From: an uncultured Blautia sp.
GTDB lineage: Bacteria > Bacillota > Clostridia > Lachnospirales > Lachnospiraceae
NCBI GenBank assembly: GCA_937900135.1
Contig: CALCDJ010000077.1
Location: 124,001-188,000, forward strand
DNA length: 64,000 nt
Direction: 5' to 3'
Below, in pieces: positions 40,630 to 48,397 of the stretch (position 1 is the stretch's first letter; every line of letters begins with the position of its first letter). The position numbers and the translations under genes are program-made. The notes below the pieces were generated by a model that worked only from the letters and a program-made list of their open reading frames with translations, was not told where the DNA came from and did no database searches.

Positions 40630-41448
40630 ATGGATAAGATTACCATACAGAATCTGGAGGTTTTCGCAAAACACGGGGTTTTCCCGGCAGAAAATGAACT
40701 GGGACAGAAATTTGTCCTTTCTGCAGTATTATATACCAACGTAAGAAAGGCGGGAAAAACAGATTCGTTGGAGTTTTCCACTCATTATGGAGAGGTCAGC
40801 CATCTGATGAAAGAATTTGTGGAGGGGCATACCTTTCAGCTTATTGAGACGGTTGTGGAACGGCTGGCGGAGAAAATCCTGCTTACGTTTCCACGAATTG
40901 AGAAGGTAGATCTGGAAATAAAAAAACCATGGGCGCCCATAGGTCTGCCGTTGGATACGGTTTCCATCCAGATTTCCAGAGGCTGGCATCTGGCGTATGT
41001 GGCGCTGGGTTCCAATATGGGGAATACCAGAGAGCATCTGGATCAGGCAGTCCGAATGTTAAAGGAAGATTCTTGCTGTCAGGTGACAAAGGTGGCGGAT
41101 TATCTGGTGACCAAACCATACGGGGGCGTGGAACAAGATGATTTCTTAAACAGCGTTCTGGAACTTCGTACGTTGTATTCTCCGGAAGAACTGCTGGATG
41201 TCCTTCATACCATCGAACAGGCAGAACACAGAGAACGGATCATCCACTGGGGTCCGCGCACACTGGATTTGGATATTCTGTTTTATGACGATCTGGTGAT
41301 GGATACCGAAGCGCTCCATATTCCCCACATAGATCTTCAAAATCGAGATTTTGTCCTGGTTCCCATCAATCAGATTGCCCCCTATCTGCGGCATCCAATT
41401 CTTCATAAGACCATGGAGGAATTATTAAGGGAATTAAAAAATGAATGA
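40630..41448 (+). CDS. folK: Fused dihydroneopterin aldolase / HPPK
   Basis: A 272-residue fusion of FolB and FolK. Residues 1-118 are dihydroneopterin aldolase (KITIQNLEVFAKHGVFPAE, IETVVERLAEKIL, IKKPWAPIG). Residues 120-272 are 6-hydroxymethyl-7,8-dihydropterin pyrophosphokinase (YVALGSNMGNTREHLDQA, HWGPRTLDLDILFYDDL). Together they turn dihydroneopterin into the substrate of FolP. It is last in the operon, 17 bases after folP, with a terminator after it. Confidence 0.96.
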   Translation: MDKITIQNLEVFAKHGVFPAENELGQKFVLSAVLYTNVRKAGKTDSLEFSTHYGEVSHLMKEFVEGHTFQLIETVVERLAEKILLTFPRIEKVDLEIKKPWAPIGLPLDTVSIQISRGWHLAYVALGSNMGNTREHLDQAVRMLKEDSCCQVTKVADYLVTKPYGGVEQDDFLNSVLELRTLYSPEELLDVLHTIEQAEHRERIIHWGPRTLDLDILFYDDLVMDTEALHIPHIDLQNRDFVLVPINQIAPYLRHPILHKTMEELLRELKNE

Positions 41449-41480
41449 TGTCTGATACGCCCAAATATCAATGAAACACA

Positions 41481-41513
41481 AAAAAGCAGGAGAATGACTC
41501 TCCTGCTTCTTTG
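41481..41513. terminator. Terminator between folB-folK and the PTS gene
   Basis: AAGCAGGAG (41484-41492) pairs with CTCCTGCTT (41500-41508). The minus strand has six T after the stem, while plus has CTTTG, so it serves both converging genes. Confidence 0.88.
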
Positions 41514-41523
41514 TTATGTAAAA

Positions 41524-42960
41524 TTATTTACAAAGTTTTTTGAATTCGTCAGCTACAAACTGTACTTTTGTTCCGATAATAACCTGAACAGCAGTTTTGC
41601 TTGGACGGATTACACCAGCTACACCGGCAGATTTGATTACTTTTTCGTCAACCTTTGTGTAGTCTTTGATTTCAAGACGAAGTCTTGTAATACAGTTATC
41701 GATGGAAGTAACGTTTTCTTTACCGCCAACACCCTGAAGAACGATTCTTGCAACTTCTGTGAAGTTGTCGTTGTTCAGAACTACTTTCTTCTCGTCTGTA
41801 TCGTCTTCACGACCTGGTGTTTTCAGATCGAATTTCTGGATAGCAAAACGGAATACGATATAGTAGATAACAGCTGCAACAAGACCGATCGGAATCAGCA
41901 TGATCGGATTCAATGCAAATGGAGCTTTGAAGCTCAGAACCCAATCTACAAAACCAGCACTGAAGTTAAATCCGGCTCTAACAGGAAGTAATGCAACAAC
42001 TGCTACAGAAATACCTGTTAATACTGCATGGATTCCGTAAAGGACTGGTGCAAGGAACATGAATGCGAATTCCAGAGGCTCGGTAACACCTACGAAGAAA
42101 GCAGATACAGCTGCGGATAAGAGAAGACCCTTAGCCTCAACCTTCTTATCTTTCTTAGCACAGTGATACATTGCCAGAGCACCAGCAGGAAGACCGAACA
42201 TCATAACCGGGAAGAAACCTGCCATGTACATACCAGTCTGTCCAAGAACACCACCGTCTAAGGTTCCCCAGAATTTACCGATATCGTTGATACCAGCAAC
42301 GTCGAACCAGAATACGGAGTTCAGTGCGTGGTGCAGACCGAATGGGATCAGCAGACGGTTGAAGAAGCCGTAGATACCTGCGCCAACAGCGCCTGTGCTC
42401 ATGATTGCTTCACCGAAGGATACTAATCCGCCGTATACGATTGGCCATACAAAGTAGAGAATTAAAGTAGCTACCAGAGATGCGCCTGCAGTAACGATGG
42501 CAACACATCTTTTACCACTGAAGAAGGACAATGCATCCGGAAGTTTGGTTCCTTTAAATTTGTTATAGCAGCTTGCGCCAATCAAACCTGCAAGGATACC
42601 GATAAACTGTGTCTGGATTTTAGAGAATGCTGCTGGAACTTCTTCTACAGCAACTCCTTTGAACATTGCTACAACTCCGCTGGAAAGCAGTGTAGTAATC
42701 ATTAACCAAGATACCAGTGCTGCAAGTGCTGCTGTTCCGTCGTTGTCATCGGACATACCGATACCAACACCGATTGCAAACAGGATTGCCATGTTGTCAA
42801 TCAAAGCACCGCCGGCTTTGATCAAAAATGCTGCAATGACATTGTTTGCGCCCCAGCCTGACGGGTCGATCCAGTAACCGATACCCATTAAAATGGCTGC
42901 AACTGGAAGACAAGCAACTGGAAGCATGAGGGATTTACCCAGTCTTTGTAAGTACTTCAT
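41524..42960 (-). CDS. nagE: PTS glucose/N-acetylglucosamine transporter, EIICB
   Basis: A 478-residue membrane permease of the glucose/N-acetylglucosamine PTS group. The IIC domain (about 1-370, LMLPVACLPVAAILMGIGYW near the start) is followed by a IIB domain with the phosphorylated cysteine C423 in DNCITRLRLE. The substrate cannot be fixed from sequence; GlcNAc or glucose are most likely. ATG 42960 has AAAAGGAGAGG upstream, unlike the longer frame. It follows the EIIA gene by 86 bases in one transcript. The symbol is tentative (ptsG-like is the alternative). Confidence 0.85.
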   Translation of the reverse strand: MKYLQRLGKSLMLPVACLPVAAILMGIGYWIDPSGWGANNVIAAFLIKAGGALIDNMAILFAIGVGIGMSDDNDGTAALAALVSWLMITTLLSSGVVAMFKGVAVEEVPAAFSKIQTQFIGILAGLIGASCYNKFKGTKLPDALSFFSGKRCVAIVTAGASLVATLILYFVWPIVYGGLVSFGEAIMSTGAVGAGIYGFFNRLLIPFGLHHALNSVFWFDVAGINDIGKFWGTLDGGVLGQTGMYMAGFFPVMMFGLPAGALAMYHCAKKDKKVEAKGLLLSAAVSAFFVGVTEPLEFAFMFLAPVLYGIHAVLTGISVAVVALLPVRAGFNFSAGFVDWVLSFKAPFALNPIMLIPIGLVAAVIYYIVFRFAIQKFDLKTPGREDDTDEKKVVLNNDNFTEVARIVLQGVGGKENVTSIDNCITRLRLEIKDYTKVDEKVIKSAGVAGVIRPSKTAVQVIIGTKVQFVADEFKKLCK

Positions 42961-43046
42961 TTGTTTCCTCTCCTTTTTCTTTCTCATTTTTATTTCACCG
43001 GAGTTTTCTCCGGAAAATAAACCATATAATCGGGCGAACTGCCTTT

Positions 43047-43526
43047 TTATTTTTTCAGGGTAAGCAGTGTATCACCTACGGATACCTCCTTGCCTACGGA
43101 TGCTTCCACATCTGCAAATTCATCTGTGTTGCAAACGATCACCGGAGTAATGGTATCATATCCAGCTGCCTTGATTTTTTCCAGGTCAGCAGTAATCAGA
43201 AGATCTCCGGCGTGTACCTTGTCTCCGTTTTTGACATGAGCGGTAAATCCATCTCCCTTTAAAGCGACTGTATCAAGACCAATGTGAACCAGAATCTCTG
43301 CGCCATTGTCAGTCTTTAAAGAAACTGCATGCAGGGTATCAAAGAGAAGAACGATCTCTCCGTCAGCCGGTGCACAGATTTTTCCGTCAGAAGGAATGAC
43401 AGCGGCGCCCTTTCCCAGGATTCCCTCTCCGAAGGTGGGATCGCTGACCTCAGATAAGGGAACAGCCTTTCCGTTTACAGGTGCTTTGATTACAGGTGCT
43501 TCTTTTTTCTTGAAAAACTGAAACAT
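43047..43526 (-). CDS. crr: PTS EIIA, glucose family
   Basis: A 159-residue EIIA of the glucose family. The phosphorylated histidine is H81 in EILVHIGLDTVAL and the second active-site His is H66 in FDTLHAVSL. It hands phosphate from HPr to the IIB domain encoded next. AAAAGGAGAG precedes the ATG. Expression is probably controlled by antitermination at the RAT site just upstream. As a stand-alone protein it could also serve other permeases. Confidence 0.93.
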   Translation of the reverse strand: MFQFFKKKEAPVIKAPVNGKAVPLSEVSDPTFGEGILGKGAAVIPSDGKICAPADGEIVLLFDTLHAVSLKTDNGAEILVHIGLDTVALKGDGFTAHVKNGDKVHAGDLLITADLEKIKAAGYDTITPVIVCNTDEFADVEASVGKEVSVGDTLLTLKK

Positions 43527-43556
43527 GTCACATCTCTCCTTTTTGATGTTTTGATT

Positions 43557-43608
43557 GAAAAAACCAAGCTTATAGCACGAATTGTCCTGCGCTACAAGTT
43601 TGGTTTTG
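43557..43608 (-). terminator. Leader terminator of the PTS operon
   Basis: On the minus strand, AACCAAACTTGTAGCG pairs with CGTGCTATAAGCTTGGTT (some mismatches), followed by TTTTTTC. Its 5' arm overlaps the RAT sequence, the arrangement of BglG-type antitermination. Confidence 0.88.
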
Positions 43609-43629
43609 TCTCTGAAATCAGTAACAATT
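43601..43629 (-). promoter_or_regulatory. RAT antiterminator site (BglG/LicT type)
   Basis: On the minus strand the leader reads ATTGTTACTGATTTCAGAGACAAAACC (split here: ATTGTTACTG, then CAG, then CAAAACC), matching the ribonucleic antiterminator consensus of LicT/SacT/BglG-family proteins. It overlaps the terminator. No gene for such an antiterminator is in the window. Confidence 0.85.
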
Positions 43630-43685
43630 GTATTTGTTCATGTTCTATGTAATTATAAAAAAAATATAAAATTTTCATTAACTGA

Positions 43686-43714
43686 ATCTTATCACCATTG
43701 CAGTTCCTTGTCAA
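43686..43714 (-). promoter_or_regulatory. Promoter of the PTS operon
   Basis: On the minus strand: perfect TTGACA (43714-43709), 17 bases, TAAGAT (43691-43686). It gives a leader of about 150 bases. A 7-base inverted repeat CATTGCA (43696-43702) / TGCAATG (43717-43723) encloses the -35. Confidence 0.85.
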
Positions 43715-43758
43715 TGTGCAATGCAATTTGTACAAAAAAATAATTCATTTGTGCAAAA

Positions 43759-44802
43759 TCACAAAGGAGCATAGGTGAAGTACTCTACAAAGGTCATATG
43801 GTTCTGCGCTTCCTGTCCAGTGAGATAACGCTGGTTTCCGAAATCTTCTCCTTTGGCCTTGGAAGCATCCACATAATAGGTGGTCTCTCCCAGAGTAACG
43901 GCGCATAATTCATAGGCTTCTGTTTTCTGACGGCCCCATACGCCCTGTACCACATAGGCGGGAATGCCGCTTCTACGGCAAAGCTCTGCCAGAAGTTTGT
44001 TAAATCCGGAGATGGATGCCTTTTTTTCCAGGACGCAGGACAGGTTGTTGTAAATATAGGCCTGATCCAGAACTTCAGACATACTGTTGAATTGAAAAGC
44101 GTTGACACCGATTTCTGTATTCAGTTCCAGGTTTTTGTCCATCCAGGAAAGAAAATAGTCTACCGCTTCCTTCTCTCCCGCTTCTTCTGGAAGTCCGGAC
44201 AGGATTTCTGTAAGACAGGCCTCGATTTCCGCTTCTTTTTCTTCGATTTTTTTCAGCTTTTCCGGATCATTTTGTGATAACAGGGTGTTGATCTCTGACA
44301 GATTGGAGACTCTGCCCTGGTCATCATACTCTCCTGGTACGTCCAGGCCGTTGGAGAAGGACTGAAAAAGGATTACCTTGGCAATGATGGGATCAATGAT
44401 TCTGGTCAGATCCCGTTCTTCATAGCGGACATAGAAATCCTCATCGGTCATGGGAATTTCAAAAAGGCCGTAAAAATACTGTCCGCTGGAGTTTTCCAGT
44501 GCAGACAGAACCCGCATGTATTCCTTTCCGGTAAGAGGGGAAGGAAGCTCTGTGACTCCTCCTTCCTTGTCTTTCAGGTGCTGGAGCATGGTATGGTAGG
44601 CTTCCTGTTCCTTTTCATTGAGCTGATTGTAATAGAAATCATTTTCACATGGAGCGCTGGCGCGGGGACCATCTGCAATGCTTTTTTCTGTGGGGTTGGA
44701 AAGCACCCGCTGCCGCTGGGTATAGGCAAGACCAAAGAGCGCAACAACAGCGACTGCCAGAATGGCAACAGCAGCCGGATGCTTCTTGATATAGTTCTTC
44801 AT
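43759..44802 (-). CDS. Transglutaminase-fold-like membrane-anchored protein, probably inactive
   Basis: A 347-residue protein with one N-terminal membrane segment (about 8-27, AAVAILAVAVVALFGL) and an extracytoplasmic body. From about residue 214 (VDYFLSWMDKNLELN) to 320 it resembles a transglutaminase-like domain: FNKLLAELCRRSGIPAYVVQG and TTYYVDAS match the conserved pattern. However, the catalytic Cys position holds I264 (SISGF) and the His position holds E295 (EAYEL); only Asp312 remains. It may bind rather than process its ligand. Start ATG follows GAAGGAG. A neighbour upstream encodes an AIM24 protein. Confidence 0.65.
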   Translation of the reverse strand: MKNYIKKHPAAVAILAVAVVALFGLAYTQRQRVLSNPTEKSIADGPRASAPCENDFYYNQLNEKEQEAYHTMLQHLKDKEGGVTELPSPLTGKEYMRVLSALENSSGQYFYGLFEIPMTDEDFYVRYEERDLTRIIDPIIAKVILFQSFSNGLDVPGEYDDQGRVSNLSEINTLLSQNDPEKLKKIEEKEAEIEACLTEILSGLPEEAGEKEAVDYFLSWMDKNLELNTEIGVNAFQFNSMSEVLDQAYIYNNLSCVLEKKASISGFNKLLAELCRRSGIPAYVVQGVWGRQKTEAYELCAVTLGETTYYVDASKAKGEDFGNQRYLTGQEAQNHMTFVEYFTYAPL

Positions 44803-44820
44803 AAGTGATTCTCCTTCTCT

Positions 44821-44852
44821 GGAAGCCCGGGGAAGATGTTCCCCGGGGACTT
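44821..44852. other. GC-rich hairpin between AIM24 and transglutaminase-like genes
   Basis: GAAGCCCGGGGAA (44822-44834) pairs with TTCCCCGGGGACTT, loop GATG. There is no T tract, so it may be a transcript stabiliser or weak terminator, not a normal terminator. Confidence 0.5.
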
Positions 44853-44866
44853 GTATTTGGTGGCTG

Positions 44867-45625
44867 TCAAAGGACAGGGGCTAAAAGTACCTTACCGGTA
44901 CCACGATATACGTTTACCAGACCTTCTCCGGATGCTGCGGAACCGATCAGAGATTTACCGGAACGTTCCACGGTAAAGTTCAGACTTCCGCTCCAGGCAA
45001 TGGCCAAATTTCCGTCGATCTTCAGGACGTCATCGGAAAGAGTGATTTCAATCAGCTCTTCCTTAGGGCATGGGGTTTCCAGGCAGAGAACGCCGTTTCC
45101 GGTGATGCCCAGATTAAAGAGACCTTCATTTCCTGCTACAGCAGAGGACAGATTGGAGCGCGCCACAGCCTTGTGCTTTAATTTGGCGTCACAGGCCAGG
45201 AACAGACCGTCATCCAGAACAACGGAGCCGTTCCAGTCAGCCAGATCCAGAAGGATGATATGCTTGTAGGTGGGTTCCAGAACCAGGATTCCACTTCCAG
45301 AATATTCTGGCTTCACCGCAGATTCATCGGTTACAAAGCCCCGGGCAACCTTGCCGAACAGGTCTCCCACTCCCTTAATTCCTGTTGTGGCAGAAACATC
45401 GCCCACCATCCACTGCATGGCACCAGCCTGAAGGGTAATGTTGGCTTTTTTCAGATCGCAGATGACCTGACGTTTGCGTACATTCATGGCATTGCAGAAA
45501 TAAGCGGTCTGTGCGTCAGAAGGCATGACACTTAAATCACGCTTGTATTCCACAACCGTAAAAGGTCCTGAAGAGGAAAGCACAGAAATATCATCATTGT
45601 CTGTAAAATTGGAAATCTGAAACAT
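44867..45625 (-). CDS. AIM24-family protein
   Basis: A 252-residue soluble protein of the AIM24/DUF124 family, predicted all-beta (double-stranded beta-helix-like). Recognised by KANITLQAGAMQWMVG, GSGILVLEPTYKHIILLDL and LGITGNGVLCLETPCP. Named after a mitochondrial protein; in bacteria the role is unknown. It has its own promoter, AAAGGAGC precedes the ATG, and the transglutaminase-like gene follows after a hairpin. Confidence 0.9.
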   Translation of the reverse strand: MFQISNFTDNDDISVLSSSGPFTVVEYKRDLSVMPSDAQTAYFCNAMNVRKRQVICDLKKANITLQAGAMQWMVGDVSATTGIKGVGDLFGKVARGFVTDESAVKPEYSGSGILVLEPTYKHIILLDLADWNGSVVLDDGLFLACDAKLKHKAVARSNLSSAVAGNEGLFNLGITGNGVLCLETPCPKEELIEITLSDDVLKIDGNLAIAWSGSLNFTVERSGKSLIGSAASGEGLVNVYRGTGKVLLAPVL

Positions 45626-45668
45626 AATAAGCTCCTTTCGTGGATGATTTCAGTAATATTGAACTATT

Positions 45669-45697
45669 ATCATAACATACCTGCTCCCTGGACGCAA
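45669..45697 (-). promoter_or_regulatory. Promoter of the AIM24 gene
   Basis: On the minus strand: TTGCGT (45697-45692), 17 bases, TATGAT (45674-45669). Confidence 0.7.
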
Positions 45698-45739
45698 TCT
45701 TTTCTTCCCCGGTCTTCTGGTATGCCTGGTTTCTTGTTT

Positions 45740-46588
45740 TCAGGAAATCTGGTCCATCAGAAACTGATACACAGACCTGGTGGTGGCAGAATCATAATGG
45801 ATCCCGTCGGTGGTTGCAAACCCCTGGACAGCCAGGTGGTTATAAACATCCAGAAAGGCGGTATCCAGATTGTGAAACATCTCCGTATTAAAACGAAGAA
45901 TTTCTTCGTTGGTCACATAGGGATCGGAAGTGACAGGCCCTACAGAAGCAAAAAAGACTTTTGCTCCCTTTTCTTCCCAACGCTCTGCCTGGTCATTGAT
46001 GGCGGTAATATACTGACTGCAGTGATACACATCATTGACTCCCATGGCGATGATAACGGCAGTCCCCTCACCCACTGTTTTTTCTGCTTCCGGAAAAGCG
46101 GTGTCCACCATCCAGTCGTAACCGGCGCCGTCCTTGTAGATCCAGGTTCCGCTGCCTCTTGTTACCTCTGCCATGGCATGCGTACGGGAATCCCCAATAA
46201 AAACGAAGGTCTGTGGAGTCCAGATTTCTGCGGCCTTGGAAAAAACAGAATTTTCCTGATTGCTGGGAGGAGAAATCATAGCGGTTTCTTCATTCTCCGG
46301 AGCCTTTTCCACAGTTGGTGTCACAGTTGGAACTACAGTTGGAGAAGGAATGGGAGAAAGCGCAGGGTCGGGGGAAGGTGTGGGAGAAAGCGCAGGGTCG
46401 GGGGAAGGCACGGGGCTGGGCGTACCAGAAATGTTCTGCTCTGTTGGCGCCTTTGGTCCTAAGGGTTCCCTGGCGGCTGTTTCCCGGGGAACTTCAGATC
46501 TGGATAAGGTCAGAAACCAGAGAAGCAAAAGACAGAGTCCGAAGATTCCGGCTATGGCCAGCAGGCGCTTGATATTGGTGTGTTTCAA
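45740..46588 (-). CDS. SGNH/GDSL-family hydrolase, membrane-anchored
   Basis: A 282-residue protein with an N-terminal membrane segment (about 9-28), a Pro/Ser/Thr-rich spacer (55-95) and an SGNH hydrolase domain (about 127-282). Block I is VFIGDSRTHAM with S134; block III is AMGVNDVY with Gly/Asn; block V is DGIHYD with D261 and H264. Thus the catalytic triad and oxyanion residues are present, and it probably deacylates a cell-surface glycan or lipid. The start is TTG 46588 (GGTGGTGA upstream). The spacer carries a tandem repeat, SPDPALSP. Confidence 0.85.
   Translation of the reverse strand: MKHTNIKRLLAIAGIFGLCLLLLWFLTLSRSEVPRETAAREPLGPKAPTEQNISGTPSPVPSPDPALSPTPSPDPALSPIPSPTVVPTVTPTVEKAPENEETAMISPPSNQENSVFSKAAEIWTPQTFVFIGDSRTHAMAEVTRGSGTWIYKDGAGYDWMVDTAFPEAEKTVGEGTAVIIAMGVNDVYHCSQYITAINDQAERWEEKGAKVFFASVGPVTSDPYVTNEEILRFNTEMFHNLDTAFLDVYNHLAVQGFATTDGIHYDSATTRSVYQFLMDQIS
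46351..46407. repeat. Tandem repeat of about 30 bases in the SGNH gene
   Basis: TGGGAGAAAGCGCAGGGTCG and the next bases occur twice in direct succession (46351-46380 and 46381-46407, with one or two changes), encoding repeated SPDPALSP in the linker. In-frame, so unit number could vary between strains. Confidence 0.85.
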
Positions 46589-46626
46589 GTGTATTCACCA
46601 CCTTCTGTTTTTTTGAAAAATTTAAA

Positions 46627-46664
46627 TACAAAACAGGGGACATGCCCATGGACACTGCCCCCTG
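46627..46664 (-). terminator. Probable terminator after the P-loop gene
   Basis: CAGGGG (46633-46638) pairs with CCCCTG (46659-46664) with inner partial pairing, and TTTTGT follows on the minus strand. It is about 70 bases after the stop. Confidence 0.55.
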
Positions 46665-46732
46665 AAACGGTTTTCAGTATGTATATTTCTGCTGCTTCAA
46701 AAAAGCAGTGGTCCAGCTTCCAGGTCTTCTCC

Positions 46733-47152
46733 TTATAATGCTACGGAAATGACTCCCTGGTAAGCTGCCGGAATCTCTTCCTTGTCAAGAGAAATGCTGA
46801 TTACAAATGTAATACCAAATTCTCTTCCAATGGAATCCAGCTGTTCTAAAGTATCTGTCACATCTTTTCCTTCCAGTTTCGCAACTGCCAGGAAGCTGTC
46901 AAGATATATCTGCTCAAGATCATGATCCTGTGAAATGATACCGCAGATGAAACCAACAAATTCATCAGAATTTCTGATAGGGTATCCGGACACATCGATC
47001 AGACGGACCTTGTTGTTCAGCTCATACATATGCTTTGTGCTCTTGTCTAAGTAAACAATGCTGCCATTTGCGTCTTTAATCGCGCCGTTCACTCTGTCTA
47101 ACAGTACTTTTGTTTTGCCCTTGCCTTTCTTTCCTACAATCAGTTCAACCAT
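46733..47152 (-). CDS. Small P-loop protein
   Basis: A 139-residue protein with a Walker A-like start, LIVGKKGKGKTKVLLDRVN (residues 4-22). The centre reads IVYLDKSTKHMYELNNKVR, then VSGYPIRNSDEFVGFI. Similar proteins are sometimes labelled PilT-like, but it has no other PilT motif and no pilus genes adjoin, so I leave it as a P-loop protein of unknown function. ATG 47152 is chosen because GGAGG precedes it and because the longer frame starts upstream of the transcription start. It is monocistronic. Confidence 0.8.
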   Translation of the reverse strand: MVELIVGKKGKGKTKVLLDRVNGAIKDANGSIVYLDKSTKHMYELNNKVRLIDVSGYPIRNSDEFVGFICGIISQDHDLEQIYLDSFLAVAKLEGKDVTDTLEQLDSIGREFGITFVISISLDKEEIPAAYQGVISVAL

Positions 47153-47218
47153 CCTGTTTTCCTCCTTAGACACATATAGTATTAAATATAACCAAAAACC
47201 TGATTTAATATGTTTCAT

Positions 47219-47247
47219 ATTATAGTGCATTTGCCCAAAAAAATCAA
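47219..47247 (-). promoter_or_regulatory. Promoter of the P-loop gene
   Basis: On the minus strand: TTGATT (47247-47242), 17 bases, perfect TATAAT (47224-47219). CACTTTAAGTG, an 11-base palindrome, abuts the -35 at 47248-47258. No clear terminator for the preceding dacA gene was found in this gap. Confidence 0.85.
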
Positions 47248-47317
47248 CACTTTAAGTGAATAAATTTAGAAATTGTATAATTTTTTTGCGGATGGTATCT
47301 GAATACTGTCTGATTTT

Positions 47318-48397
47318 TTATTCCTGAGGATTGATGTGCTGCAGCAGACTGTTCATTTGCTGGTAAAGGAGCTCTTTGGAGGCGGCGCCGGTAATAATGG
47401 ACACATAGGGCTGTCCATAGGCATTCTGGCTTAAAAGCGCCAAACAGTTGCCCGCTGAACTGGTGGTTCCTGTTTTTCCTCCAAGGATGGTAACATTTTT
47501 GGGGGCTGTGGCCTCTCCGGTGAGATAATGGTCGGTAGCCTCCAGAGTGGTGCTGATGGGGGTGCCGTCCTCTCTGGTGTATTCCACGGTATAGGAAGGC
47601 ATCTGGGTGATTTCCGTAAATTCCGGATAATTCAAAGCCTCGTGGAGCATCAGATAAATGTCATAGGGCGTAGTATAGTGATTTTCGTCCTGTAGTCCGT
47701 GAGGATTGGTAAAATGCGTTCCTGTACAGCCAAGTGAAGCTGCATAGCTGTTCATGAGCTGAACAAAGGCTTCCGTAGATCCGGATACATGGGTGGCAAT
47801 GGCGGAAGCCGCATCATTTCCAGAGTAGACCAGCAGACAGTGTAGAAGCTGATCCATGGTCACCCGGTCTCCGGCCATAAAGCCGCATACCTGGGAACCT
47901 TCTTCCAGGGTAACGTTTTCCTGCGTAATGGTAACCGTTTCATCCAGATTTCCATAACGGAGAGCCAGCATGGCAGTCATGATCTTCGTAATGCTGGCCG
48001 GATAAACCTTTTCGTAGGGATTTTCTGCAAAAAGGACGCTGTGGTGAGACTGATCAAACAGTACACCAGCCTGCCCCTCTTCCAGAGATACTCCTTCCAG
48101 AGGAACATGGGACTCGGCCACGCAGAGGTCTGAGGCAAACGCTTCGGCCTTCTGATCGCTTCCGGAAGCCATGGCTCCCGAAAATTCCACAAAGGCATCG
48201 TATGCCTGATCTGATCTGGAGAAAAGATTTCCCTTCAGGGTGAACAGGGCAAAAACAACGCCTCCTGCAAGGAGCAGAAACAATAGCACCAGAAGAATGG
48301 TGTTTCGGATGCGTTTTCTTCTTCTTTTTTTTAAAAGGGCTGCCTGTCTGGCCCTGGAGGGCCTTGGGGACTTCCTTCTTTGGGCTGTCTCATTCAT
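47318..48397 (-). CDS. dacA: D-alanyl-D-alanine carboxypeptidase (S11 family)
   Basis: A 359-residue low-molecular-weight PBP that trims the terminal D-Ala of peptidoglycan stem peptides. Catalytic motifs: S135-x-x-K138 (PASITKIM), S192-x-N194 (YSGND) and K308-T-G310 (GGKTGTTSS). It has an N-terminal membrane anchor (about 31-54, after a very basic tail) instead of a cleaved signal, and lacks the long C-terminal amphipathic extension of PBP5. It overlaps the rodA stop by four bases and is last in the cell-shape operon. The symbol is tentative within the S11 family. Confidence 0.92.
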   Translation of the reverse strand: MNETAQRRKSPRPSRARQAALLKKRRRKRIRNTILLVLLFLLLAGGVVFALFTLKGNLFSRSDQAYDAFVEFSGAMASGSDQKAEAFASDLCVAESHVPLEGVSLEEGQAGVLFDQSHHSVLFAENPYEKVYPASITKIMTAMLALRYGNLDETVTITQENVTLEEGSQVCGFMAGDRVTMDQLLHCLLVYSGNDAASAIATHVSGSTEAFVQLMNSYAASLGCTGTHFTNPHGLQDENHYTTPYDIYLMLHEALNYPEFTEITQMPSYTVEYTREDGTPISTTLEATDHYLTGEATAPKNVTILGGKTGTTSSAGNCLALLSQNAYGQPYVSIITGAASKELLYQQMNSLLQHINPQE

